A stretch of DNA of 64,000 bases from Shewanella fodinae (lineage in GTDB: Bacteria; Pseudomonadota; Gammaproteobacteria; Enterobacterales; Shewanellaceae), in NCBI RefSeq assembly GCF_014651955.1, contig NZ_BMXW01000007.1, forward strand, positions 122,508 through 186,507, given 5' to 3'. A model generated the notes under the pieces. The model worked only from the letters and a program-made list of their open reading frames with translations. It made no database searches and was not told the DNA's origin. Shown here one piece after another: positions 9,332 through 17,941 of the stretch. The position numbers and the translations under genes are program-made. The number at the start of each line of letters is the position of its first letter. Position 1 is the first letter of the stretch.

Positions 9332-10292
9332 AATTATTCCTCTTTACCATTTCACACTTAAACATTTTAAAACCAGAATAAATAGCGCTGTTAAACAAAA
9401 ATATTCTTTTAAAGTCCAAGTAAAAAAGAAATTGTAAAATAAATATAGGATAGAATACAATCATATTGACAAAAAACAAAAATTTTGAATTGCTATTTTT
9501 TAGCGAGAAAAAAACTTGATTTCTAACCGAATAATATAACTGCAACTTATTCGCCTTAAAATATCGATTTTGAAACAATGAATATTTTTTTGAATTTTTT
9601 TCAACCAAATGAAAACTACGTTCCAAATCATGGATTAAGGAAACTTCGGTATACAATATCTTAAAATTTTTCTGCATTACCAACCTAAAGGTGTAATCAT
9701 AATCATCTGCATACAAGTAAAAAGAATCGTTAGGCAATATATTACTTTCTAAAGATGAGCGAGACAATAATAGTCCGCCATAAGGAGCAGCTAACAAATC
9801 ACCATCATAAGACAAATCCTCATATGTACCACCAAAAACACTTCGGCCTAAGAAATTATTAACAGCCCCCAGTAATAAGCTTGGCTTAGATTCGTAATAT
9901 GATTTATATGGTAAAACTCTATCTGGACGGTGAAAATAATATAATACATTATCTGAAAAAGTTAAGCCTCTCGCCTTATCAACAAAATCGGGCTCTAAAG
10001 CATTATCATCATCCAAAAGTAAAACTAAATCTGAAGAATCATTATCTGCAATATATTTGATCAGACGTTTATATCCACCTGCGGAACCAAGATTACGTTC
10101 ACTCTCTAATATTTTAATTCTTTTACCTTCACACCATTTATGTAAGGAATTTAGAACTTCAATCTCTAACCCATTAGCAAATATATATATATTTTCAAAA
10201 TCTTGAACTAAAACATTCTCTAAGGAAATAAATAAATAATTTAACCTATTACCATATGTCAAAAATGAAACTGAAAATGTTTTTTCTTTCAA
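9321..10292 (-). CDS. Glycosyltransferase family 2 protein
   Basis: A 323-residue protein starting FSVSFLTYGN, a GT-A first strand, with a DxD-type metal site in LVLLLDDDNALEPDF (around residues 89-103) and the acceptor-side motif YLYADDYDYTFRL near residue 195. A hydrophobic C-terminal segment (FVNMIVFYPIFILQFLFYL) suggests membrane contact. It belongs to the GT2 group that includes rhamnosyl- and galactofuranosyltransferases. It overlaps the following glycosyltransferase by 11 nt. Upstream lies the decayed 962-bp gap, so its promoter or coupling to the polymerase gene is unclear. Confidence 0.8.
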   Translation of the reverse strand: MKEKTFSVSFLTYGNRLNYLFISLENVLVQDFENIYIFANGLEIEVLNSLHKWCEGKRIKILESERNLGSAGGYKRLIKYIADNDSSDLVLLLDDDNALEPDFVDKARGLTFSDNVLYYFHRPDRVLPYKSYYESKPSLLLGAVNNFLGRSVFGGTYEDLSYDGDLLAAPYGGLLLSRSSLESNILPNDSFYLYADDYDYTFRLVMQKNFKILYTEVSLIHDLERSFHLVEKNSKKYSLFQNRYFKANKLQLYYSVRNQVFFSLKNSNSKFLFFVNMIVFYPIFILQFLFYLDFKRIFLFNSAIYSGFKMFKCEMVKRNNFEN

Positions 10293-10491
10293 AACAATAC
10301 CTATGATAGTTAAAAATTAAAACAAACCAATTAATATACTTTAACTTAAAAAGTGAACTAGCAAAATATTTAATAAATATTAGAACAGACATTAAACCAA
10401 TAAGCAATAATTTTCATATCTTAAGATATTTTAACTCTCTAAAAGATATAACAACATATAATTCAGAAAGGAGATACCAATTAAAATAAAA

Positions 10492-10764
10492 CTAAAAATT
10501 TTTAATTTTTGTTACTGGCGTCTGAATCGAAAATTTATAATCCACAACAAAATAATGACCGTAGACATAGTAATCAGCATAAAGATAATAACTGGTATCA
10601 GGAAATGCTCTAAATAAGCGTTCTCAATACCAGGTCACAGAGGCCATTCCCAACGTCGACATGCATAAACCCATCCATAGGGTTCCGCCGCGCCATCCCT
10701 GACGCAGAGGTCTATTTATCGAAATAACCTCATTCCTAGGTGAATCGCAATAAGGAACAGCTAG
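10492..10764 (-). pseudogene. Unrecognised gene remnant with in-frame TGA
   Basis: A minus-strand frame of about 90 codons runs from 10764 to a TAG at 10492-10494, broken only by a TGA at 10624-10626 where a Trp codon would keep it open. It contains RPLRQGWRGG and, near the end, PDTSYYLYAD, faintly like the YLYADDYDY block of the neighbouring GT2 gene. A second frame of the same stretch gives a hydrophobic helix ending in RFRRQ. I do not recognise a family, and AT-rich DNA can produce such frames by chance. Confidence 0.25.
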
Positions 10765-10950
10765 TTAGTCCAGTTACCTTTCTCACAGCCCTGAGCAAAG
10801 TGTTACCAGTAACCAACATCTTCATAATAAGATAGCAGGATACTTTTTTTAGCCTAAATTCTTTGCCGCATTACCGGAAGCCAAGATTGATACAATCAAT
10901 ATTACTACTTTGTTGGTTAGTATACGATAAAAAATCAGAACCATTCAAAT

Positions 10951-10966
10951 TGTGAAATCTATCACA
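10951..10966. promoter_or_regulatory. CRP-type binding site
   Basis: TGTGA-AATCTA-TCACA is a perfect match to the CRP consensus TGTGA-N6-TCACA with symmetric arms. It lies in the gene-free gap, about 660 nt upstream of the GT2 start, and is either a relic of a lost promoter or an internal operon control site. Confidence 0.5.
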
Positions 10967-11254
10967 TGACAGAAACTATTATTATCCAGCAACAATAATT
11001 AATTCAGGTCACCAATATATATGAGCAACCGGTAATAGTTATCGAGATAACCTAAGTCGGTTTCATTAGTTAAAAATCTCACCTTTGTCTGACTATACAG
11101 CTCTCTAATTTTCTGTTGAATCTATGTGATACTTCATTGCAGAACACAAAAAATTTAGAGAAATTTTTTAATACTATTTAAAACAATTGATAGTACATCT
11201 TCCTGTTTTGATGAGTAAGGATTACGAAAAATATTTTCAAAAACAACACCAAGA

Positions 11255-12325
11255 TTAAAATATTTGGAAGAATTCGAATGAACTATATGTTTTCGTTGTG
11301 TAAGTAACCATAGCCATTGCCAATGCCATAGCATATAGCAAACACTGAGTTTTAACAGGACATTTTGTTCTTTCAGATAAGTATGCTATTAACAAAATCT
11401 GAAAAGGATATGCTAAGAACATAAATCTATAAGCATACTCGCTGAAAGATACTGCCGCGTATAGCAATAACAAAAGTGTACTTATGTAAAATAGCCTAAT
11501 AAAGATATTATCTTCTTCAATATGTTGGACCATTTTAGAAAGATATAAAATGGTTACAGACAGCAACAATGAAACAACCATAAAATAGAGTTTCACATTT
11601 TCATCCATCAATTGCTTTTCAATTACCAAATATCGAACAAACTTACTGAAAACTGAATAACCTTTTGTGTAACTATCTAAAATAGCCAATAGTTGGCTGA
11701 CATCCATAACTCGCCAAAACAAAAAAATGAAAAAAACTAATACATTTAACCTTACTAACAATTTATACTTTAGTTTAAAAGATGATATAAACTGTACAAA
11801 AAGCACGATAAGAATTGAATAATGAACAGAACTGGCAATTATCACACTAATCCTGTTTAATATATTAAAACGTAACGAAAAGGTAATACAAAAACATGCA
11901 ATAGATAATGCCAACCCCCCTCGAATTCCATTAGTCAGCATATCTAATCCTGGCACAAACGATACATACATTGCCAAAGGCAATATTGCATTACGACAAT
12001 TAAGCAATTTTATTGAAACATACATTAAAACCAACTGAAAAGCTGTTATGAGAAATATATATGCTTCATAACTATCAAATACCGTTGTGGCCAACGAAAA
12101 ATAATAAAAGCCAGGTTCAAACTGTTGATAAAAGTCACTCGGCCTAACAAGCAGATTATTATAAAATTCGACGTATCCGTGTGTATCCACACCGGAAAAC
12201 TCCCCCCTCAGGCCAAGGATTAAAGAAATTATGTATACAAAAAAAAACGATAACGCCGTAATCACACTTTTATTTTTATAAAAAAACAGTGATAAAATAC
12301 AAAACAATATAACTACAGCAATCAA
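11255..12325 (-). CDS. EpsG-family / Wzy-type polysaccharide polymerase
   Basis: A 356-residue polytopic membrane protein with about ten hydrophobic segments. The early loop GLRGEFSGVDTHGYVEFYNN (residues 43-62; R and G-x-D-x2-x-Y-x3-F) is characteristic of EpsG/Wzy-like polymerases, which join lipid-linked repeat units in the periplasm. It follows the glycosyltransferase-like gene and Wzx, the usual place for a polymerase. An adjacent +1 frame stays open for about 40 codons past the stop (to about 11136), so a C-terminal frameshift cannot be excluded, although 356 residues is a normal length. Confidence 0.75.
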   Translation of the reverse strand: MIAVVILFCILSLFFYKNKSVITALSFFFVYIISLILGLRGEFSGVDTHGYVEFYNNLLVRPSDFYQQFEPGFYYFSLATTVFDSYEAYIFLITAFQLVLMYVSIKLLNCRNAILPLAMYVSFVPGLDMLTNGIRGGLALSIACFCITFSLRFNILNRISVIIASSVHYSILIVLFVQFISSFKLKYKLLVRLNVLVFFIFLFWRVMDVSQLLAILDSYTKGYSVFSKFVRYLVIEKQLMDENVKLYFMVVSLLLSVTILYLSKMVQHIEEDNIFIRLFYISTLLLLLYAAVSFSEYAYRFMFLAYPFQILLIAYLSERTKCPVKTQCLLYAMALAMAMVTYTTKTYSSFEFFQIF

Positions 12326-12384
12326 TGACTAATGTCCTATTAATAATATTTTAGACCGAATATATATCGACATTAAAATATCTG

Positions 12385-13320
12385 TCAACCAAAGTACCGT
12401 TGTATCTCAGCTATGCATTGTTTAACAGCAATCGTACTTTGATCTGTATGCTCCCAAACTCTACCAAGAACTAAGTGTTTTGTCTCACTTGCTTGAGATA
12501 GTTCGCTTTTACTCAAGCCATATGCAATCCCATATTGATCTTCGACGTTTGGGTACCACTGTTCTTTTGTCACACCATTATCAGGGATAACAACAGATTC
12601 GCAACCACACAAAACGGCAAAAATTGAGTATGCGGTTAAAGTATCATAAGAAATAAATCGTTTAACAGACTTAAAAATCTTTGCAGTTTCAGCATGTGAT
12701 AAACCGTCAATTAAAATAGAGTTTTTTAGGTCGTGCACTAGAGGTTTTCCACGTCCTTTTCGAATACAATATGCAGTGCCTGACCGTTGTTGGGCAACGT
12801 CAATTTGATTGTAATGCTCAAGAGGATAATGAATAACCTTTAGCTCTAACGGTGACATTGTCGACCCCTGAACGTGGAAATCATAAATCGCCGAGTTAAA
12901 CTTAAAGTAAAGCTCACCAGGACCATATAATATATTTCCATTATGAAACCCAGGTTGATGTAGCAACCAACGTACTACATTTTTCGCTCCAAGAGGATTT
13001 CCTAACACCACCTCTGGATAAATGACAACCCAGTTATCGCTATCAATATCTTTAGGAATATTCTTAATGATTGGTGTACTCAAACTTTTATTTGTCTTAA
13101 ATCCTCGACTTAAAATTTTTAAATAATTTTTTGTTACCCCATACAAACTAGAAAAAAAGGCATTGGAGTTAAGTAAATAATTATCTCTATAATGGAAAAG
13201 ATAGGCTTCTTCGCCAAGTTCATTTAAAATATGGCAGAGCTTATGCAGAACTACGACGCCACCATTTATTTCATTAAATGATGGTGACATAACGATATAT
13301 TTAAACTTCTTTTTTTTCAT
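12385..13320 (-). CDS. Putative glycosyltransferase of polysaccharide cluster
   Basis: A 311-residue protein starting KYIVMSPSFNEINGGVVVLHKL, where the NGG-x3-L-H-x-L element is like the acceptor-side N-terminus of GT4-type enzymes. The C-terminal part has YDTLTAYSIFAVLCGCESVVIPD, similar in layout to a donor-binding strand of GT-B proteins, but no classic E-x7-E is visible. Proteins like this are common in O-antigen clusters, usually unnamed. It overlaps the wzx stop by 4 nt (ATGA), so it is translationally coupled. A role in sugar transfer is inferred from context. Confidence 0.55.
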   Translation of the reverse strand: MKKKKFKYIVMSPSFNEINGGVVVLHKLCHILNELGEEAYLFHYRDNYLLNSNAFFSSLYGVTKNYLKILSRGFKTNKSLSTPIIKNIPKDIDSDNWVVIYPEVVLGNPLGAKNVVRWLLHQPGFHNGNILYGPGELYFKFNSAIYDFHVQGSTMSPLELKVIHYPLEHYNQIDVAQQRSGTAYCIRKGRGKPLVHDLKNSILIDGLSHAETAKIFKSVKRFISYDTLTAYSIFAVLCGCESVVIPDNGVTKEQWYPNVEDQYGIAYGLSKSELSQASETKHLVLGRVWEHTDQSTIAVKQCIAEIQRYFG

Positions 13321-14819
13321 TTTTTATATTTCATGAATTTTTTAATGAAATTGGAATAAATCAGTAAAATTCCAACCAATGATAAAGCCATCATCATTGC
13401 TATTGCTAGCGCTTTCTCAACTCGGATATCTGATTTATAAATATGAGTCCATGAAATGGCTTCAAACGAAATACAATTAATCAAAATAATAGGCAGCAAC
13501 AGACATGTAAAAAAATATCTTACTCGATAAAGATATTTTTTTATTAACCAAATAGAGTAAATAGTAAAAAACAGTGCATTTTGAAAAAGCCAAAACCATG
13601 CAGCGCCCTCTTCCTTAAATAAATAAGCAATTCCAGCTGAACAAGGTATAGCAAATGCGCCGAATGTTACATACCGTTGACTATACTGTTTTATTTCATT
13701 CTTTGAATAGCTAATAAGGAATGCGAAATTGGTAAGTCCAGCAAAAAAATTTCCAGCAGCCAACAATGCTAAATAGTTATGGGCCGAGGTGGATGCTTCT
13801 AATTCTCCTGTCCAAACATACAATAACTGCTGTCCAGAAAGCCAAAATAGCATAGTTATAGATAAAAAGATGACTACATAGGAATAAAAGGCTAACGTTA
13901 ACAGACGAGAGAAATCCGATTCTGAATTTTGTTGAACTAGTTTAGTAAGTCTAGGCATCAAAAGTTGGTTGAGAGGCACGCCAAGCGTCAGCATCGCACC
14001 AGAGGCTGTTACGGCCAACGTATAAATACCGAAATCGGCTAAACTAATTGTTGACGATAATGTTAGTTTATCAATCTGACTTAGAAGTACCCAAGTCAGC
14101 GACAACAGCCATAATACGCTGGAAAAGCGCACCAACTCTCTAAGTGATAGTTCTGAGGTTACTTTTGAGCTTGGTTCTAGTTTGGTATGTATTATGACTT
14201 TGTTCAAATATCTCACAGAACAGCTAAACAACAGAGCTAGCTCGAGCAACATAACGCCAAGTTGAAATTCAAAATACAGACTGACATCGTTTTCGATATA
14301 ACTCAGTAGCAGTACTGCACCTGGATATCGCAACGTTGCCACGAGTAGGTTAATTGAGCTTATAGCTCTATGCTTCTCAAACCCGATGATAACGCTTCGA
14401 CCCAATAATCCGACATATTTAACACAGATTATCACTATCATAAGCAATACACAGTAGTTAACGGTCGTTGTAGCTAGGTTAGATTTGAACCACCCAGAGA
14501 ACAGCGCATTATGATACATCAGCAACGAAATTGTGATAATCAAAAAACATATGCTGGTTAATAACAGTTGCAGGTGTTTAAGATTTCGTCTGAACTGACT
14601 AAAACAGCATTGATTTTGCGAGCTGATGGCGGCCTGTCGAGACAAGCTACCACTTATGCCACCGTCAAGAATTTGTAATACCGTTTGAATAACTAAAAAG
14701 AAGCCAATCAGTCCAAAACCATCAGCCCCCACTAAACTCAATAGAAAGGGTGTAAAAAGAATAGTGATCACCACTGAATAAATTTGTACACCGTAAACGG
14801 AGAGCAGATTTTTAATCAT
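13317..14819 (-). CDS. wzx: O-antigen flippase Wzx (polysaccharide exporter family)
   Basis: A 500-residue membrane protein with about 12-14 hydrophobic helices and the MATE-like N-terminal start (LLSVYGVQIYSVVITILFTPFLLSLVGADGFG) typical of polysaccharide flippases. It carries the lipid-linked repeat unit across the inner membrane. It lies between the WecE-type aminotransferase (6 nt upstream) and the coupled glycosyltransferase-like gene. Full length, AT-rich. Confidence 0.88.
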   Translation of the reverse strand: MIKNLLSVYGVQIYSVVITILFTPFLLSLVGADGFGLIGFFLVIQTVLQILDGGISGSLSRQAAISSQNQCCFSQFRRNLKHLQLLLTSICFLIITISLLMYHNALFSGWFKSNLATTTVNYCVLLMIVIICVKYVGLLGRSVIIGFEKHRAISSINLLVATLRYPGAVLLLSYIENDVSLYFEFQLGVMLLELALLFSCSVRYLNKVIIHTKLEPSSKVTSELSLRELVRFSSVLWLLSLTWVLLSQIDKLTLSSTISLADFGIYTLAVTASGAMLTLGVPLNQLLMPRLTKLVQQNSESDFSRLLTLAFYSYVVIFLSITMLFWLSGQQLLYVWTGELEASTSAHNYLALLAAGNFFAGLTNFAFLISYSKNEIKQYSQRYVTFGAFAIPCSAGIAYLFKEEGAAWFWLFQNALFFTIYSIWLIKKYLYRVRYFFTCLLLPIILINCISFEAISWTHIYKSDIRVEKALAIAMMMALSLVGILLIYSNFIKKFMKYKK

Positions 14820-14824
14820 TATAA

Positions 14825-15961
14825 CTATTTAGCATCAAAAAAATTAACAATACTTTTGATGATATGGTCCGACTCGGCACTAGATAAACCATAAAAAAGT
14901 GGTAACCTCACCAACCGCTCACTCTCTTTGGTAGTATGTACATCTTTACCGCAAAATTCACCGTAGGTTAAACCCGCACTAGATGAGTGCAGTGGGATGT
15001 AATGGAACACAGCCATAACTCCCTGCTCAGCAAGATATGAAATAAACGCCTGTCTTTCATCGAGATCCTTAACCTTAATGTAGAACATATGGCCGTTATG
15101 AGAACACCCCACAGGAATCTCTGGTAGTTCGATCGTCCCCCTGGACGCTAGATCAGCTAAACCCTGATTGTATCTTTCCCACGATGACAATCTATCAGCC
15201 AGAATAATATCAGAAAACTCTAATTGTCCCCAGAGATAGGCGGCTTGAAGGTCACAAGGCAAATAGCTGCTTCCAAGATCTACCCATGAGTATTTATCCA
15301 CAGCGCCTCGGAAAAACTTACTTCTGTTGGTTCCTTTCTCACGGATAATTTCTGCGCGCTCAATAAAACTATCATCATTGATTATTAGCAGACCACCTTC
15401 TCCTCCACTGGTGTAATTCTTGGTTTCATGGAAGCTAAGTGCAGCAAGATGGCCAAAAGTTCCGAGTGGCTTCCCTTCAAAACTCGACATCATGGCTTGG
15501 GCAGCATCTTCAATCACAAACAAGTTATGCCTATTAGCGATATCCATAATCTTATGCATATCGCAACACATTCCTGCATAGTGAACCGGTACGATGGCTT
15601 TCGTTTTTTGAGTGATCGCTTTTTCAACCAATTCTTCATCAATGTTCATAGAGCCGGGAATTACATCAACAAAGACGATTTTGGCACCACGAAGCACAAA
15701 TGCGTTAGCTGTACTTACAAAGGTGAAAGACGGCATTATTATCTCATCACCAGGTTGTACGTCTATGAGAATCGCTGCCATTTCCAATGCTTGAGTACAG
15801 TTTGGCGTTAACAGAGCTTTGGCGCAATTCAGTTTTCTTTCAAACCAAGTGTGGCACTTTTTAGAGTAAAATCCATCACCCGAAAATTTTTGGCTAGACA
15901 TAGCATCCAGCACGTATTTCTCTTCGTTCTTAGTAAAAGGAGGTTTATTAAATGGAATCAT
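14825..15961 (-). CDS. wecE: dTDP-4-amino-4,6-dideoxygalactose transaminase (WecE/RffA type)
   Basis: A 378-residue PLP aminotransferase of the DegT/DnrJ/EryC1 group. It begins MIPFNKPPFTKNEEKYV and contains LLTPNCTQALEMAA, GDEIIMPSFTFVSTANAFVLRGA, VIEDAAQAMMSSF and SFHETKNYTSGGEGG, the last holding the PLP lysine (HETKN). This is block for block like enterobacterial WecE, which aminates dTDP-4-keto-6-deoxygalactose/glucose to give dTDP-Fuc4N. Its substrate is the RmlB product made in the same operon. It overlaps the acetyltransferase by 4 nt, so the product is probably N-acetylated next. Confidence 0.88.
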   Translation of the reverse strand: MIPFNKPPFTKNEEKYVLDAMSSQKFSGDGFYSKKCHTWFERKLNCAKALLTPNCTQALEMAAILIDVQPGDEIIMPSFTFVSTANAFVLRGAKIVFVDVIPGSMNIDEELVEKAITQKTKAIVPVHYAGMCCDMHKIMDIANRHNLFVIEDAAQAMMSSFEGKPLGTFGHLAALSFHETKNYTSGGEGGLLIINDDSFIERAEIIREKGTNRSKFFRGAVDKYSWVDLGSSYLPCDLQAAYLWGQLEFSDIILADRLSSWERYNQGLADLASRGTIELPEIPVGCSHNGHMFYIKVKDLDERQAFISYLAEQGVMAVFHYIPLHSSSAGLTYGEFCGKDVHTTKESERLVRLPLFYGLSSAESDHIIKSIVNFFDAK

Positions 15962-16518
15962 TTGGGTAGTCTCAAAAATTGCTGCTCTAGCTCTAATAAG
16001 TTCTTTTGACGCTCTTTAACTCTTCTCGCGGGAGTACCGAGGTATATTCCCCAAGGGGCTGTGCTCTTGTTTACCAGAGTCATAGCTCCCACTGAACATC
16101 CCTCAGCCAATTCTACTCCAGGCATAATTACACTATTAGTACCCACAATACAGTGTCTGTGAATTGTTACACTCGCGAAAATTTCATTCTTAAATTGTTT
16201 GGGAACTAATGAATTAACCATAGTAGCCCCAGAATAGTCATCTGACTGTGAGAAGACCTTGACACCATATGCCAATGTTGCAAAGTCGTGCAGTGTTACT
16301 CCTGGCTTACCTCCGGCAATCAGACACATAGGAGTAACATGTACATATTTTCCAATAGTGACGCTGCCGGAGATAATACAAAAATCGTCAATTCTTGAAT
16401 TATCATCAAGAGAAATTTGGTCGGTATTATAAATACACGCCATCTTACTTATTTTGACGTTTTTTCCTACATACTTTAAGCCAAGCCCTAACACTTCTTC
16501 CTCGGAGTAATAAGCCAT
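15958..16518 (-). CDS. Left-handed beta-helix acetyltransferase
   Basis: A 186-residue hexapeptide-repeat protein: ISLDDNSRIDDFCIISGSVTIGKYVHV and later VTIHRHCIVGTNSVIMPGVELAEGCSVGAMTLV show the repeating I/V/L-G-x4 pattern, and a Trp-x-x-Y-L-G-T-P-A-R ending is typical of sugar O- or N-acetyltransferases. It uses acetyl-CoA. Coupling by ATGA to the WecE-type aminotransferase suggests it N-acetylates the 4-amino sugar, in place of the GNAT-type WecD used by enterobacteria; this is inference from position. Confidence 0.75.
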   Translation of the reverse strand: MAYYSEEEVLGLGLKYVGKNVKISKMACIYNTDQISLDDNSRIDDFCIISGSVTIGKYVHVTPMCLIAGGKPGVTLHDFATLAYGVKVFSQSDDYSGATMVNSLVPKQFKNEIFASVTIHRHCIVGTNSVIMPGVELAEGCSVGAMTLVNKSTAPWGIYLGTPARRVKERQKNLLELEQQFLRLPK

Positions 16519-16533
16519 ATGAATTCCATGATA

Positions 16534-17772
16534 TTAGTTATTTTTAACTAGACCTTGAAAGTCGTAAATATACTTATCTTTAAAACGCTCAATATCTTTA
16601 AGGAACTCTTTATGCCCTACAGCCAAGAATCCCACATCGAAGTCATTATCAATATGCTGCTTTATATCGATCCCATATTCAGACTTAACTTCATTAAGCG
16701 ATGCCCAAGGGTCATAGATAGTTACTCCAAACCCTAAATCCACTAAAGAATTATACAGATCAAAAACCTTTGTATTTCTAATATCCGGACAGTCAGCTTT
16801 AAAAGTGAACCCAAATATAGCAACACGACACTCTAAAGGATTTATCTTGCGTTTAATGAGACTAGTCAAAAAATCCTTGGCTAAATAATCACTCATACCG
16901 TCGTTGATTTCACGGGCATGACGGATCAAATCCGGGATATAACCTACAGACTGAGATTTGTGAAGTAGATAATATGGATCAACGCCAATGCAATGTCCAC
17001 CAACTAACCCTGGGCTTAATTTCATAAAGTTCCATTTTGTACTGGCCGCTTCGATAACCTCACGTGTATTAATATTTAAGCGATTAAAAATATGATGCAA
17101 TTCATTTATTAAAGCAATGTTGACATCACGCTGAGTATTTTCAATAACTTTAGATGCTTCAGCAACTTTTATGGAAGAAGCTTTATGTGTCCCTGCTGTA
17201 ATAATAGTGTTATACAATTTATCAACAAAGTCAGCCACTTCCGGTGTTGAACCACTAGTTACTTTCAGAATATTAGTAACGCGATGAACCTTATCGCCTG
17301 GATTAATTCTTTCAGGGGAATAGCCTGCAAAAAAATCTTTATTAAATTTTAACCCAGATTCTTTTTCGACTACGGGAATACACTCCTCCTCTGTAGCACC
17401 TGGATACACAGTAGATTCATAGATAACAATATCCCCAAGGGAAACAACTTTCCCTAACAGTTCTGAAGCTTTAATCAAAGGAGTTAAATCGGGCTTTTTA
17501 TGTTGGTCAACCGGTGTAGGTACTGTTACAATAAAAATATTACACTCTCTAAGAACATCAAGAGATGTAGTGTAAACTAGATGAATTGCTTCTTTTAATT
17601 CACTCTCAGAACATTCTAAGGTATTATCGATTCCCTTACTCAGCTCATCGATACGTTTTTGGTTAATATCAAAGCCAATGGTACGGCGTTGCTTACCAAA
17701 CTCAACTGCTAATGGTAACCCCACGTATCCTAAACCAATAATTCCCACTTTTGCATTTTCAAGAATAAACAT
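16534..17772 (-). CDS. Nucleotide-sugar 6-dehydrogenase (TviB/WbpO type)
   Basis: A 412-residue UDP-sugar dehydrogenase. VGIIGLGYVGLPLAVEFG is the NAD loop, FIVTVPTPVDQHKKPDLTPLI and YESTVYPGATEEECIP are family blocks, and GGHCIGVDPYYL holds the catalytic Cys. The whole chain reads like Salmonella TviB, which oxidises UDP-GlcNAc (or GalNAc in WbpO) to the uronic acid. No 4-epimerase (TviC/WbpP) is present in this locus, so the uronate may be used as such or epimerised by an enzyme coded elsewhere. About 170 AT-rich bases separate it from wecA. Confidence 0.88.
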   Translation of the reverse strand: MFILENAKVGIIGLGYVGLPLAVEFGKQRRTIGFDINQKRIDELSKGIDNTLECSESELKEAIHLVYTTSLDVLRECNIFIVTVPTPVDQHKKPDLTPLIKASELLGKVVSLGDIVIYESTVYPGATEEECIPVVEKESGLKFNKDFFAGYSPERINPGDKVHRVTNILKVTSGSTPEVADFVDKLYNTIITAGTHKASSIKVAEASKVIENTQRDVNIALINELHHIFNRLNINTREVIEAASTKWNFMKLSPGLVGGHCIGVDPYYLLHKSQSVGYIPDLIRHAREINDGMSDYLAKDFLTSLIKRKINPLECRVAIFGFTFKADCPDIRNTKVFDLYNSLVDLGFGVTIYDPWASLNEVKSEYGIDIKQHIDNDFDVGFLAVGHKEFLKDIERFKDKYIYDFQGLVKNN

Positions 17773-17941
17773 CGTATTAAACTACCTTCAAATAATAAAA
17801 TTTCCACTTTCTCATCTAAAATTTTTAGTTACTTCAAACAGATTTTTGCCATTTTGAGACGCAGAAAAATCACTAACTTACTGTAATTAATTGCTAAGAA
17901 GGCCCTTCCACAATAGGTCTCTTTTTCTCTTAATTTATTAA

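Larger units (their letters stand above)
10293..11254. other. Gene-free, decayed region inside the polysaccharide operon
   Basis: No intact gene in 962 bp between the GT2 gene and the polymerase gene. The flanks are very AT-rich, while 10620-10830 has clearly higher GC, as if it came from another source. Several short minus-strand frames look like pieces of lost genes (see the pseudogene entry at 10492-10764), and 11136-11254 carries a further open stretch. A perfect CRP-type palindrome lies at 10951-10966. Possible deletion scar or site of past insertion. Confidence 0.6.
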
